From NCBI RefSeq assembly GCF_002835665.1, contig NZ_PIZV01000050.1, positions 1 through 58,791 on the forward strand: a stretch of 58,791 nucleotides of DNA. The letters are read 5' to 3'. The stretch is from Chryseobacterium sp. PMSZPI. GTDB lineage: Bacteria > Bacteroidota > Bacteroidia > Flavobacteriales > Weeksellaceae. Within the stretch, counting starts at the first letter, position 1. Every line of letters starts with the position of its first letter. This document shows, one piece after another, positions 41,281 to 49,840 of the stretch. The position numbers and the translations under genes were made by a program. The notes under the pieces were generated by a model that made no database searches, had not been told where the DNA came from, and saw only the letters and a list, made by a program, of their open reading frames with translations.

Positions 41281-43035
41281 ATGAGAAGTTTCTTTAAAAA
41301 TGTTTTGGCAAATATAGTAGCAATAATCATACTTTGCGCTTTATTTTTCATCTTTTTCATTATGATGCTTGTGTTCAGCTCTATGGGGAATGATAAGTCG
41401 GTGGTGGTGAAAAAGAACTCTGTTCTTACGATTAATTTAAAAACACATATCATAGATAGTCCTACTGAAGAAGAAATGGGACTGTTTGGAATCAGTAACC
41501 AAAATAAAAGCATTCTTTTATATGATGTGCTGGAAGCTATCAATAAGGCTAAAACAGATGATAATATCAAAGGAATTAGTATTGAAACGGATGACGTAAA
41601 TGCAGGTTTAACACAAATTGATGATCTTAGGAATGCTATAGCAGACTTTAAGAAAAGCGGAAAATTTGTTTATGCTTATGGAAATGGTGTTTCACAATCC
41701 GCATATTATTTAGGATCGGTAGCGGATCAATATTATCTTAACCCTGCAGGTGGTATAGAACTAAAGGGGCTTTCTACAGAGGTAACATTCTTTAAAGATT
41801 TTGCTGATAAATATGGAATCGGTATTGAAGTTATCCGTCATGGTAAATTTAAATCTGCGGTTGAACCTTTTTTAAGGAATGATATTTCACCGGAAAATAA
41901 GGAACAATTAAGTACTCTTTTGAATGATCTTTGGAAGAATACATCTAATAAAATGGCTGCATCAAGAAAGATTGATACGGCTCAATTTAAAATGATTGTG
42001 GATAGCTTATATGGTATGATCCCTGAACAAGGATTAAAATACAGACTTGCGGATAAACTTATTCAAAAGGGAGAATATGAAGATTTGATCAAATCGAAAT
42101 TAAGTTTGAAAGAAAAAGAAAAATTGAATAAGATTTCATTAAACAATTATATAAGTTCCTATGCTGATGAAGATAAGTCAGGAGAAAAAGTAGCCATACT
42201 GTATGCTTCCGGATCTATTAATGGTGGAGATGGGTATAATGATATCAACTCTGAAAAATATGTAAAATATATTAAACAACTTCAGGATGATGACAAGGTA
42301 AAAGCAGTTGTCTTTAGGATCAATTCTCCGGGAGGAAGCGCTAATGCTTCAGATGAGATTTTGTTTGAACTACAACAATTGAAAAAGAAGAAGCCTTTGG
42401 TTGTTTCTTTTGGAGACTATGCTGCTTCAGGTGGATATTATATTGCTATGGCGGCCGATAAAATTTATTCAGAGCCTAATACTCTTACCGGTTCTATCGG
42501 AGTTTTTGGCGTGATGCCTTATTATAAAGATATTGCGAATAAAAATGGAATCCGCTCAGATATTGTTGCTACGAATGCCAACTCGATGTATTATTCAGGT
42601 TTAAATGGAGTAACACCTTATGGCGTTAATATGATGACCAGAAGTGTAGAAGGTACTTATAAGAGATTTGTACATTTTGTGACACAAAACAGAAAACAGA
42701 CTTTTGAGCAAATTGATAATGTAGGTGGAGGTAGAGTATGGAGTGGAGCTCGTGCTAAACAAATAGGCTTGGTTGATGAGTTGGGAACACTAAATGATGC
42801 GGTTAAATTTGCAGCACAAAAAGCAGGTTTGAAATCTTATAATGTCGCTTCATATCCTAAGAGAATGTCGCCTTTCGAACAAATTTTCAAAGACTTGAAC
42901 GAAGAGGATGTTTCAGCAAGAATTATTAAAAATAAAATAGGAAAATCCAACTATGAAATTTTACAACAGATTACAGATAAGAAATTACAGTCTGAAGTAA
43001 AAATGGAAATGCCTTACCAAATTAAAATAAACTAA
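41281..43035 (+). CDS. sppA: signal peptide peptidase SppA (protease IV, long form)
   Basis: A 584-residue membrane serine protease that degrades cleaved signal peptides. It has an N-terminal membrane anchor (residues 10-35, NIVAIIILCALFFIFFIMML). It is the duplicated, long form: the catalytic lysine is in the first half (RHGKFKSAVEPFL) and the nucleophilic serine in the second (GDYAASGGYYIAMAADKIY), which together form the Ser-Lys dyad. NSPGGSANASDEI and TGSIGVFGVMPYY are also typical. It starts 20 bases from the folK start on the other strand. It ends at a strong two-way hairpin. Confidence 0.95.
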   Translation: MRSFFKNVLANIVAIIILCALFFIFFIMMLVFSSMGNDKSVVVKKNSVLTINLKTHIIDSPTEEEMGLFGISNQNKSILLYDVLEAINKAKTDDNIKGISIETDDVNAGLTQIDDLRNAIADFKKSGKFVYAYGNGVSQSAYYLGSVADQYYLNPAGGIELKGLSTEVTFFKDFADKYGIGIEVIRHGKFKSAVEPFLRNDISPENKEQLSTLLNDLWKNTSNKMAASRKIDTAQFKMIVDSLYGMIPEQGLKYRLADKLIQKGEYEDLIKSKLSLKEKEKLNKISLNNYISSYADEDKSGEKVAILYASGSINGGDGYNDINSEKYVKYIKQLQDDDKVKAVVFRINSPGGSANASDEILFELQQLKKKKPLVVSFGDYAASGGYYIAMAADKIYSEPNTLTGSIGVFGVMPYYKDIANKNGIRSDIVATNANSMYYSGLNGVTPYGVNMMTRSVEGTYKRFVHFVTQNRKQTFEQIDNVGGGRVWSGARAKQIGLVDELGTLNDAVKFAAQKAGLKSYNVASYPKRMSPFEQIFKDLNEEDVSARIIKNKIGKSNYEILQQITDKKLQSEVKMEMPYQIKIN

Positions 43036-43053
43036 CTAAATTATATTGTACAC

Positions 43054-43089
43054 AAAAATCCCGGGTCTGAATTTCAGATCCGGGATTTT
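43054..43089. terminator. bidirectional terminator between sppA and the GlsB-like gene
   Basis: AAAATCCCGGGTCTGA and TCAGATCCGGGATTTT pair with one wobble around ATT; A and T runs flank both sides. Confidence 0.85.
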
Positions 43090-43103
43090 ATTTTTTATTA
43101 GCG

Positions 43104-43364
43104 CTAACTTTTCTTCGTGGCCATTCCGTAAATCCAAAGGATAATCAAAGCCCCTCCGATGGCGAGAATCCAGCTTTTTGGATTCCAGAATGAAGTGACA
43201 TCTCCCCAGTGTAGAACGTAAACTCCTATAGCTCCTCCTACAAATGCTCCTAAAATTCCAAGGATAATGGTAATCAACCATCCTCCTCCCTGTGTGCCGG
43301 GCATGATCATTTTAGCGATTGCACCTGCAATAAGACCGAATAAGATCCATGTTAAAATTCCCAT
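43104..43364 (-). CDS. GlsB/YeaQ/YmgE family small membrane protein
   Basis: An 86-residue inner membrane protein with three hydrophobic segments and the family's glycine-rich pattern. The motifs are ILTWILFGLIAGAIAKMIMP, GGGWLITIILGILGAFVGG and a C-terminal helix in SWILAIGGALIILWIYG. The family (formerly transglycosylase-associated) is linked to stress response in other bacteria, but its molecular function is unknown. The FGLIAGAIAK start and the GAFVGGAIG middle are the diagnostic segments. It is monocistronic on the minus strand, convergent with sppA. Confidence 0.88.
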   Translation of the reverse strand: MGILTWILFGLIAGAIAKMIMPGTQGGGWLITIILGILGAFVGGAIGVYVLHWGDVTSFWNPKSWILAIGGALIILWIYGMATKKS

Positions 43365-43436
43365 AGTTGCAAATTTTTTAATTGTTAATATTTAAAATTG
43401 ATTTGTTTACTAATATAAGGGAAAACATGATATAAA

Positions 43437-44390
43437 TCATCTTTTCTTGAAGAATGAGTCTACAAATTCCGTACCATTAAAAAGTTGTAAATCTTGCATT
43501 TTTTCGCCTACACCAATATATTTTACAGGAATTTGGAATTGGTCGGAAATCCCGATAACAACACCTCCTTTGGCTGTTCCGTCTAATTTTGTTACAGCTA
43601 GTGCGTTTACTTCCGTAGCTGCTGTAAACTGTTTTGCCTGCTCAAATGCGTTTTGCCCGGTAGAACCATCCAATACTAATAAAATCTCGTGTGGAGCATC
43701 AGGAATCACCTTTTGCATTACTCTCTTGATTTTAGAAAGTTCGTTCATCAGGTTTATTTTATTGTGTAACCTTCCGGCAGTATCAATGATGACAACATCT
43801 GCATTTTGTGCTACTGCACTCTGTACCGTATCAAATGCTACGGAAGCAGGATCGGATCCCATTCCTTGCTTTACAATAGGAACATCCACTCTTTCGCTCC
43901 AGATGGTAAGCTGATCAACAGCGGCTGCTCTAAAAGTATCAGCTGCTCCCAGTACCACTTTTTTTCCTTCTGATTTGAATTGGTGGGCTAATTTACCAAT
44001 GGTGGTTGTTTTTCCTACACCATTTACTCCTACAACCATGATGACATACGGTTTTTTAGAAGTATCGATATTTCCTGTTCCAGCGTGAGGATTTTCAAGC
44101 AATAGCCCGGAAATTTCTTCACGAAGAATTTTATCCAGTTCGTTTACCCCCACATATTTGTCTCTGGCAACACGCTCTTCAATTCTTTCTATGATTTTGA
44201 TAGTGGTAGAGGCTCCTACATCAGATGCAATTAATACTTCTTCCAGATCATCCAGTACTTCATCATCTACTTTGCTTTTACCGACTACGGCTTTCGTCAT
44301 TTTTTCAAAGAAACCCTGACTGGATTTTTCCAATCCTTTGTCTAATGTTTCTTTTTCTTCCTTTTTGAAAATATTTTTAAACCAACTCAT
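43437..44390 (-). CDS. ftsY: signal recognition particle receptor FtsY
   Basis: FtsY is the SRP receptor GTPase that docks ribosome-SRP complexes at the membrane. This is a 317-residue short form without the long acidic A domain of E. coli. After an amphipathic start (MSWFKNIFKKEEKET) come the helical N domain and then the G domain. The G domain has the P-loop GVNGVGKTTTIGKLA (near 119-133), DTFRAAAVDQL, the switch DTAGRLHNKINLM and the guanine motif TKLDGTAKGG. The C-terminal membrane/SRP interface GVGEKMQDLQLFN is intact. It lies 15 bases after the exported RidA-like gene, on the same strand, so both share a transcript. Confidence 0.96.
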   Translation of the reverse strand: MSWFKNIFKKEEKETLDKGLEKSSQGFFEKMTKAVVGKSKVDDEVLDDLEEVLIASDVGASTTIKIIERIEERVARDKYVGVNELDKILREEISGLLLENPHAGTGNIDTSKKPYVIMVVGVNGVGKTTTIGKLAHQFKSEGKKVVLGAADTFRAAAVDQLTIWSERVDVPIVKQGMGSDPASVAFDTVQSAVAQNADVVIIDTAGRLHNKINLMNELSKIKRVMQKVIPDAPHEILLVLDGSTGQNAFEQAKQFTAATEVNALAVTKLDGTAKGGVVIGISDQFQIPVKYIGVGEKMQDLQLFNGTEFVDSFFKKR

Positions 44391-44405
44391 AGTTTTAGTT
44401 TATTC

Positions 44406-44873
44406 TTATTTATTTTTAATAACAGCTGTGGCTTCTATTTCTATAAGCACATCATTTCTGAAAAGTTTGCTTACTTCTACGAGACTGCTCACAGGCGGGT
44501 TTTGAAGGTTAATATATAAATCCCTGACCTTTCTAAAATCCGGGGTTTGAGAAATATCTGTTATAAAGATTCCCAGTTTTATAATGTCATTTCCTGTGCC
44601 TCCGTATTCTTTCAGAATATTCTCAATATTTTTGAAAATCTGGAGTGATTGTTCTTCTACATTATTGCCAACCAGATTTCCTTCAGCATCTAAAGGTACC
44701 TGTCCGGATAAAAGAATCATTTTGTAATTTCCGCAGTCAATACTTACTGATTGTGATAATCCTTTAATGCTGAAAACTTTTGGTGAACTTTTATATTCTA
44801 TTGGATTCATTGTTTTCTGACTGAATGAAAATAGAAAAAATACTGTGCAAACCAGAGCAAGAATCTTTTTCAT
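44406..44873 (-). CDS. RidA family protein with signal peptide
   Basis: RidA deaminates reactive enamine/imine intermediates, usually in the cytoplasm. This 155-residue version has an extra N-terminal hydrophobic leader (KKILALVCTVFFLFSFS, then QK), which looks like a Sec signal peptide, followed by a complete RidA domain (about 30-155). The active-site arginine is visible in KLFRNDVLIEIEATAV near the C terminus; LSGQVPLDAEGNLVG is also typical. It should act in the periplasm, where its substrate is unknown. It is first in a two-gene unit with ftsY. A terminator lies just upstream, separating it from the ribosomal genes. Confidence 0.88.
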   Translation of the reverse strand: MKKILALVCTVFFLFSFSQKTMNPIEYKSSPKVFSIKGLSQSVSIDCGNYKMILLSGQVPLDAEGNLVGNNVEEQSLQIFKNIENILKEYGGTGNDIIKLGIFITDISQTPDFRKVRDLYINLQNPPVSSLVEVSKLFRNDVLIEIEATAVIKNK

Positions 44874-44910
44874 ATTTTACTGATTAATAATCTGGTGAGC
44901 AAAGATAACA

Positions 44911-44941
44911 AAAAAACTACTCAAAAAATGAGTAGTTTTTT
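44911..44941 (-). terminator. terminator of the rpmB-rpmG-DUF4295 operon
   Basis: Perfect 13-bp stem AAAAAACTACTCA / TGAGTAGTTTTTT with an A5 loop; it ends 21 bases past the DUF4295 stop. Confidence 0.88.
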
Positions 44942-44962
44942 ATATTGTAAATAAAGTGTTGA

Positions 44963-45115
44963 TTATTTTTTTAAATAACCATCAACTTCATCAGCATTCA
45001 TTACTTTTTCTTCGAAAACGTAAGCTCCTGATTTAGAAGACTTAATCATTTTCACAACTTTAGTCATTTTCTTAGACTGACCGCTTTGTAGGGTTGCTAC
45101 TACTTTCTTTGCCAT
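44963..45115 (-). CDS. DUF4295 family small basic protein
   Basis: A 50-residue, lysine-rich protein (MAKKVVATLQSGQSKKMTK, ending NADEVDGYLKK) with no cysteine or membrane segment. This family is found in Bacteroidota next to rpmB and rpmG. I recall that a 50S-associated protein named bL38 was described in Flavobacterium johnsoniae ribosomes and think this is that family, but I am not certain. It follows rpmG by 19 bases on the same strand and ends before a strong terminator. It therefore belongs to a three-gene ribosomal operon. It is a genuine gene even though it is very short. Confidence 0.88.
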   Translation of the reverse strand: MAKKVVATLQSGQSKKMTKVVKMIKSSKSGAYVFEEKVMNADEVDGYLKK

Positions 45116-45134
45116 TGTAAATTATATTTATAAA

Positions 45135-45317
45135 TTACTTGATTTCTTTGTGAACAGTATATTTCTTAAGAACAGGATTATACTTTTTAAGTTCTAATCT
45201 CTCAGTTGTGTTCTTTTTATTTTTTGTAGAAATGTATCTAGACATTCCTGGCATACCGCTTTCTTTGTGCTCTGTACATTCAAGGATTACTTGAACTCTG
45301 TTTCCTTTTTTTGCCAT
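45135..45317 (-). CDS. rpmG: 50S ribosomal protein L33
   Basis: L33 is a small 50S protein near the E site. At 60 residues it has the normal length, starting [20 protein letters not shown]. The body has [20 protein letters not shown], and it ends [10 protein letters not shown]. It has only one cysteine, so it is the zinc-free type. Seven bases separate it from the upstream rpmB and 19 from the downstream DUF4295 gene. Confidence 0.95.
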   Translation of the reverse strand: MAKKGNRVQVILECTEHKESGMPGMSRYISTKNKKNTTERLELKKYNPVLKKYTVHKEIK

Positions 45318-45324
45318 GATTCAA

Positions 45325-45564
45325 TTACTTTTTAATCAATCCGTTTCTTACAGCTCTTTCTAGAGCTTCTTCGATTCCAATCTTGTTAATCACTCTCAAT
45401 CCATGAGCTGATACTTTCAGTGTTACGTGCTTATCTTGCTCTGGAAGGTAAAACTTCTTCTCTAATAAGTTAATTTCAAAACGACGCTTCGTTTTGTTAT
45501 TAGCGTGAGAAACGTTGTTACCAACCATTGCACGCTTTCCTGTTATTTGGCAAATTCTTGACAT
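45325..45564 (-). CDS. rpmB: 50S ribosomal protein L28
   Basis: L28 is a 50S assembly protein. It has 79 residues. It begins [20 protein letters not shown], then [20 protein letters not shown], which is the canonical sequence. Only one cysteine is present in the N-terminal motif, so it is of the non-zinc type. It is the first gene of the operon and is preceded by a promoter with both boxes. Confidence 0.96.
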   Translation of the reverse strand: MSRICQITGKRAMVGNNVSHANNKTKRRFEINLLEKKFYLPEQDKHVTLKVSAHGLRVINKIGIEEALERAVRNGLIKK

Positions 45565-45600
45565 ATCTCGATGTTCTTATTTGTATAATATTTGAGAGTG

Positions 45601-45632
45601 CAAAATAACGAAGAATTTTTTAGATAGACAAA
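45601..45632 (-). promoter_or_regulatory. promoter of the rpmB-rpmG-DUF4295 operon
   Basis: On the minus strand TTTG (complement of 45629-45632), 20 bases, then TTATTTTG (complement of 45601-45608), followed by a leader of about 30 bases to the rpmB ATG at 45564. Confidence 0.55.
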
Positions 45633-45770
45633 TCTTTTGGAAAATATTTGCAAATAACTGGCTGATTAATAATATTGATTTTTAAAATAGCAGAATCCTT
45701 GGGATATAGCGATAGATGGGGCCTGATATATTTCATACAGGCTCTCCGCGAAGGTTTTGAATTAATCTTC

Positions 45771-45778
45771 TATCTTTG
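45771..45778 (+). promoter_or_regulatory. -7 box TATCTTTG before the VCBS-repeat gene
   Basis: Perfect consensus. It overlaps a longer in-frame reading that begins at 45776, which argues for the ATG at 45806 as the true start. Confidence 0.6.
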
Positions 45779-45805
45779 TTTTTAATTAATCTAAATAAAA
45801 ATAAT

Positions 45806-47515
45806 ATGAAAAGAATCTACATTTTATTATCTATGATCCCTTTAGGGCTAACGGCACAAAGTTTCACTGAAGTACAGACAGGGATCAATAATTTTTATTA
45901 TTCCTCTGCTGACATTGCTGATATAGATAATAATGGAACCTTGGATATTGTATTCAACGGAGCTATAGATTCTGATGGTGACGGATACGTGGATGGAACT
46001 TTTAATGAGGTTTATAAAAATGACGGAACAACGTTTACGGGGTATGCTGATTTGGGCTGGGATGCAACGCACTTGGGAGATATAAAGTTTATAGATTATA
46101 ATAATGACGGGCTTATGGATATTATTTCTACCGGGCTTAGTTATATGGATATTGTTAATTATAAACATTATCGTTTTAGAAATACAGGAACAGGTTTTAT
46201 AAAAGAAGATGTACTTCAGGGAAAAGTTTATGGTTCGATGGAGGTTTTTGATTTTAATCATGACGGAAAACCGGATTATGCAATCAATGGAACTCAATTT
46301 GGTCATGGAGGAGGTTTTAGAAATACATTGGATTTGTATCAAAATACAGGTTCGGGGTTTGATATGACAGAGAACTGGGTAGATGGAACTCAAAATGGAA
46401 GTTTTAAAGTAGTAGATCTGAATAATGATAATCTGCTGGATCTTGTTGTTATAGGTTCAGACGTACAAGGAGCTCCTACATCCAAAGTATATATAAATAA
46501 AGCCGGTGTACTTACTCATATGCAGAATCTTGAAGCCATGACAAGTGGGAAAATAGATTTTGCAGATTTTAATGGTGATGGATTTCAGGATATTGTTATG
46601 ATTGGGAAGGATGAAAATGATGAAGGGTATCTCGCTGTTTTAATGAATGACGGAACGGGGATGTTGACGACTCATGTATTGGATGGGCATAATGTATCGG
46701 ATGCATCTGTAAGTGTAGGTGATTTGAATAATGACGGATATTATGATTTTATCATTTCCGGAAATAAAGATTATAACGCTTTTGTAAAAACATACGTATA
46801 TGATAATACAGAACAGAAGTTTGTGGAAGGGGTTCCTGTTGGTTTGTATAACTTAGGAGGCCCGGGAATGGTTCAATTGTTTGATTTTAACAACGATCAT
46901 CACCTTGATGTCATTTTGAGTGGATTTGATTGGTGGAACTCTGCAATGCCATCTTTAACAAAAGTTTTTAAAAATTCTTCTACGGAAGTGAATATGAAGC
47001 CAACACCTCCTACAGACTTAAATGTGACCAGAAACGGAAATCGTTTTCAGTTTGCATGGAGTGGCGCTTCTGATGATAAGACACCGGTAAGTGCACTACG
47101 ATATGAAATCAAAGTAGGTACAACACAAGGAGCTGCGGACATTGCCAAGTATATCGTAACCACACCGTCATGGTATTTGGATCTTGATCCATCCATTCAA
47201 AACGTGTTCTGGAGCGTAAGGTCTATTGATGCTTCAAAAGTATATTCAGAACCTTCCACACAAGGTACATTAGGGGTGAAGAATGTTAATCTTGATAGTC
47301 AATTTGCTATTTATCCTAATCCGGTTTCTGATAAGGTGTATATTAAAGGGGGAAAAGTTTCAGAAGCAGAAGTGTATGCCATGGATGGAAAGAAGCTGAA
47401 TATCATTTTAAATAGAGATCAATCTATTGATGTCTCTCATTTGCCTAAAGGAATATATGTATTAAAACTGAAGATAAAAAACGAAATAACCACTAAGAAG
47501 CTTACGATTAAGTAA
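45806..47515 (+). CDS. VCBS/FG-GAP repeat surface protein, T9SS cargo
   Basis: A 569-residue exported protein. The start at 45806 gives a clean signal peptide (MKRIYILLSMIPLGLTAQ). At least six FG-GAP/VCBS repeats follow, each with a calcium-type acidic loop such as IADIDNNGTLDIVF, DFNHDGKPDYAIN, VVDLNNDNLLDLVV and DLNNDGYYDFIIS, probably forming a beta-propeller. A fibronectin-like segment (PTPPTDLNVTRNGNRFQFAW) and a T9SS type A sorting domain (QFAIYPNPVSDKVYIKG, ending KNEITTKKLTIK) end the protein. It is exported through the T9SS; such propellers often bind glycans or proteins, but the ligand is unknown. Followed by a terminator. Confidence 0.92.
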   Translation: MKRIYILLSMIPLGLTAQSFTEVQTGINNFYYSSADIADIDNNGTLDIVFNGAIDSDGDGYVDGTFNEVYKNDGTTFTGYADLGWDATHLGDIKFIDYNNDGLMDIISTGLSYMDIVNYKHYRFRNTGTGFIKEDVLQGKVYGSMEVFDFNHDGKPDYAINGTQFGHGGGFRNTLDLYQNTGSGFDMTENWVDGTQNGSFKVVDLNNDNLLDLVVIGSDVQGAPTSKVYINKAGVLTHMQNLEAMTSGKIDFADFNGDGFQDIVMIGKDENDEGYLAVLMNDGTGMLTTHVLDGHNVSDASVSVGDLNNDGYYDFIISGNKDYNAFVKTYVYDNTEQKFVEGVPVGLYNLGGPGMVQLFDFNNDHHLDVILSGFDWWNSAMPSLTKVFKNSSTEVNMKPTPPTDLNVTRNGNRFQFAWSGASDDKTPVSALRYEIKVGTTQGAADIAKYIVTTPSWYLDLDPSIQNVFWSVRSIDASKVYSEPSTQGTLGVKNVNLDSQFAIYPNPVSDKVYIKGGKVSEAEVYAMDGKKLNIILNRDQSIDVSHLPKGIYVLKLKIKNEITTKKLTIK

Positions 47516-47541
47516 TTGAATCATTCTATCTTCTATCAATC

Positions 47542-47580
47542 AGAAAAGCCAGACGTCCAGCTGGCTTTTCTTTTTTTTTA
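47542..47580 (+). terminator. intrinsic terminator after the VCBS-repeat gene
   Basis: AGAAAAGCCAG and CTGGCTTTTCT pair around an 8-base loop, followed by a run of T. Confidence 0.85.
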
Positions 47581-47582
47581 TT

Positions 47583-47655
47583 TCCCACAGAAGACGCGGA
47601 TTTGCGCAGATATTTGTGATGATTGGTCATCCGTGTTTAAGAAAAAAATCTGCCT
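47583..47655. repeat. CAGATT-type interspersed repeat
   Basis: The words TCCCACAGAAGACGCGGATT, TGCGCAGATATTTGTG and later AAAATCTGCC match the units at 5379, 18394 and 50835. It lies between two convergent genes' terminators. Confidence 0.5.
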
Positions 47656-47683
47656 TTATTTGAAGACAAAGTAAAGGCAGATT
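47641..47683 (-). terminator. intrinsic terminator after lnt
   Basis: AATCTGCCTTTA (47647-47658) and TAAAGGCAGATT (47672-47683) pair, and on the minus strand a T-run follows. Confidence 0.75.
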
Positions 47684-47727
47684 ATATTTTTAAGAATAAT
47701 GAGATCGCGGTGACTGATGTTCAGGCA

Positions 47728-49362
47728 TTATGCTTTCTTCATTTTTGCCTGAGCCTTTTTTATAAGGTAATAAAATAATAAAAACCCTAATGCGAAAATA
47801 GAAAATCTTGAAAGTAGATCTCCGGCTCTGGTATAGAATGTCATCGTATCATAAAGGTTTATTTTGGCAAATAAGGCAGTCTGGTCGCCATAAAAAGTAT
47901 CGGCTTCAATTTCTCCTTTTGCATTGATGTGGGCGGAAATACCACTGTTGGCAGCTCTTGCAATTTCCCTTCTGGTTTCGATAGCTCTTAATTTTGCATA
48001 GGATAGAAGCTGTTTGTGTCCTTCTGTAACGCCCCACCAGGAATCGTTGGTCATGATACCTAAAAAATTAGCTCCTTTTTTTACGTAGTCTGTAACGAAC
48101 TCACCGTAAATACTTTCATAACAAATAATCGGAGCCATCTTCCCTTTGTTGTATGGATTGGAGAAGGCTATTCTTTCTTTATCTGTACCCAAAGAAGCAA
48201 CTGTTCCTCCCAGGTTAAGCATTGCATCTCCTAAAATAGGTTTCAATACATTCATATAGGGGAAAATTTCAACACCAGGAACCAGCTTTCCTTTATGATA
48301 TACCTGTATTTTTTGATTGGGTGCAAGTTGAATGGCTGTATTGTAGCTGGCAACCCAAACTCCCTGATTAATTTGGTAAGCTTCCTTTGGCATTGCCGAT
48401 GGATTGAAGTAAAGGTGATGTGATGAAATTCCTGTGGCGAAAACGGCACCCGGATGTTTTGATAAAAATCCTTTGACATTGTTGAGTAATAAGCTCTTAT
48501 CAAAAGCTGTTTCAGAAATGGAACCTCTTCCCGGAAGAGCTGTTTCCGGAGCGATATAGTAATCAATCTTTCCGGTTGAATTTTTTTCGGCGAGGGTTAA
48601 AAGATCACTTACAATGGTAAGGCTGTCTTTGGAATATTTTTCTGCATAAGGATCCAGATCAGGTTGTAACATTAATGTATTAACTTGTCCGATTGGTTTT
48701 TCATCAAAATTGTTGTATTTGATGATTGAAATAATCATAGGAAGGATAATTAAACCTGCGACAATTACAGTATTTTTAATTAAATCCTTTCTCTTTCTGC
48801 CAGCTTCCCAAGTTCTTATGGTATAAAATAATAGTACATTAATCAATAAAATCCAGAAGCTTCCACCGGTTGCTCCTAAGGTATCGTACCATTGAATTAA
48901 TTTCGGATAGTCTGAAAATACGTTTCCTAAATTCAACCATGGCCAGGTAAGCTCCCAACCCAAATGGAATTTTTCAAAACTCATCCAGATGGCAATAAAG
49001 AATGCTAATCCCCAATAGGTTCCTTGTGCATTTTTGTACCAATGATAACATTGAAAAACCAAAGAATATAAAAGAGAGTTGACCAGGACCGGAAATAAAA
49101 CAGCCATAATGGAATGGCTTCCATCCGGATTTTTTGAGCCATATAACCATCCTGTGGTCACAATATTCCAGATGACGAAACAAAGATAGGAGAGTCCGAA
49201 GATCACCCAGCCTTTTCTTTTAAAGTCTGAAAATTTTGAAATTCCATGTTCCATCATTAAGAGAGGAACTAAGGCGAAAAATATAAAAAACGGAACTCCA
49301 TAAGTTGGCCATGAAACCGACAGCAGCATTGCTGAAATAAGTGTAAGTAAAACGTATTTCAT
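47728..49362 (-). CDS. lnt: apolipoprotein N-acyltransferase
   Basis: Lnt adds the third acyl chain to lipoproteins in the inner membrane. A 544-residue protein with about seven N-terminal membrane segments, then a nitrilase-like periplasmic domain (about 225-505). The catalytic triad is visible: Glu in YIAPETALPGRG, Lys in VYHKGKLVPGVEIFPY, and Cys in PIICYESIYGEFV. A final membrane helix (FSIFALGFLLFYYLI) and basic tail close the protein. It matters here because at least five lipoproteins are encoded in this window. The -7 box TAAATTTG lies 17 bases upstream. Confidence 0.95.
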   Translation of the reverse strand: MKYVLLTLISAMLLSVSWPTYGVPFFIFFALVPLLMMEHGISKFSDFKRKGWVIFGLSYLCFVIWNIVTTGWLYGSKNPDGSHSIMAVLFPVLVNSLLYSLVFQCYHWYKNAQGTYWGLAFFIAIWMSFEKFHLGWELTWPWLNLGNVFSDYPKLIQWYDTLGATGGSFWILLINVLLFYTIRTWEAGRKRKDLIKNTVIVAGLIILPMIISIIKYNNFDEKPIGQVNTLMLQPDLDPYAEKYSKDSLTIVSDLLTLAEKNSTGKIDYYIAPETALPGRGSISETAFDKSLLLNNVKGFLSKHPGAVFATGISSHHLYFNPSAMPKEAYQINQGVWVASYNTAIQLAPNQKIQVYHKGKLVPGVEIFPYMNVLKPILGDAMLNLGGTVASLGTDKERIAFSNPYNKGKMAPIICYESIYGEFVTDYVKKGANFLGIMTNDSWWGVTEGHKQLLSYAKLRAIETRREIARAANSGISAHINAKGEIEADTFYGDQTALFAKINLYDTMTFYTRAGDLLSRFSIFALGFLLFYYLIKKAQAKMKKA

Positions 49363-49379
49363 TAAATTATTTTAACATA

Positions 49380-49387
49380 CAAATTTA
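49380..49387 (-). promoter_or_regulatory. -7 box TAAATTTG for lnt
   Basis: Consensus match on the minus strand, 17 bases before the lnt ATG. Confidence 0.5.
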
Positions 49388-49417
49388 ATGTTTTTGAAAT
49401 GAATATATTAGCAACTG

Positions 49418-49840
49418 ATGTTAAAGAAAGTTTATAAAATTATAATTATCCCTTATACTTTATTTCTCTTATATCTCATGTTTTTGGGAATGGGCAGATT
49501 TCAGTATGAGGATCATCTGATCAGGGTGGAGCCAGTGTTTTCAACACTTGAATTTATTCAGAATACAATCAGTTGGAAAACTATTATTATGATTGTCCTG
49601 GGAAATGTTATTATGTTTATCCCTTTTGGTTTTTTGGGGTTGGTTTTTCCGAAATTGGGGAAATTAAAACCTTTAATCTTTGCTTTTATTTCAGCAATTG
49701 TTATTGTGGAAGCTCTTCAATATTTTACGAGATTGGGAATATTTGAGCTAGACGATATTATTCTGAATACTTTTGGGGTGTATTTAGGTTGGTTGTTTAG
49801 CAGATGGATCGAAAAAAGATTTAGTTGTTTAGTTCTTTAG
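49418..49840 (+). CDS. VanZ family membrane protein
   Basis: A 140-residue protein with four hydrophobic segments. The VanZ-type pattern is seen in a first helix (IIIIPYTLFLLYLMFLGMGR), then GNVIMFIPFGFLGLVFPKLG (the NIxxFxPxG motif), and EALQYFTRLGIFELDDIILN (ExxQ...R..D..D..N) near 92-111. The family is named after a teicoplanin-resistance protein, but most members have no shown role, and resistance should not be assumed. It is divergent from lnt. Its last 20 bases overlap the end of the convergent proC gene. Confidence 0.85.
   Translation: MLKKVYKIIIIPYTLFLLYLMFLGMGRFQYEDHLIRVEPVFSTLEFIQNTISWKTIIMIVLGNVIMFIPFGFLGLVFPKLGKLKPLIFAFISAIVIVEALQYFTRLGIFELDDIILNTFGVYLGWLFSRWIEKRFSCLVL

Noticed and set aside
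43447..43914. 155-residue frame antisense to ftsY
   Set aside because: Shadow of ftsY; composition and cysteine-rich content are typical of antisense reading.
45848..46393. 181-residue frame antisense to the VCBS-repeat gene
   Set aside because: It mirrors the repeated acidic calcium loops of the sense gene; the frame is open because of codon bias, not coding.
49418..49840. Glycopeptide resistance from the VanZ-like gene
   Set aside because: No vanHAX or regulator genes nearby; most VanZ-family proteins are not linked to resistance.
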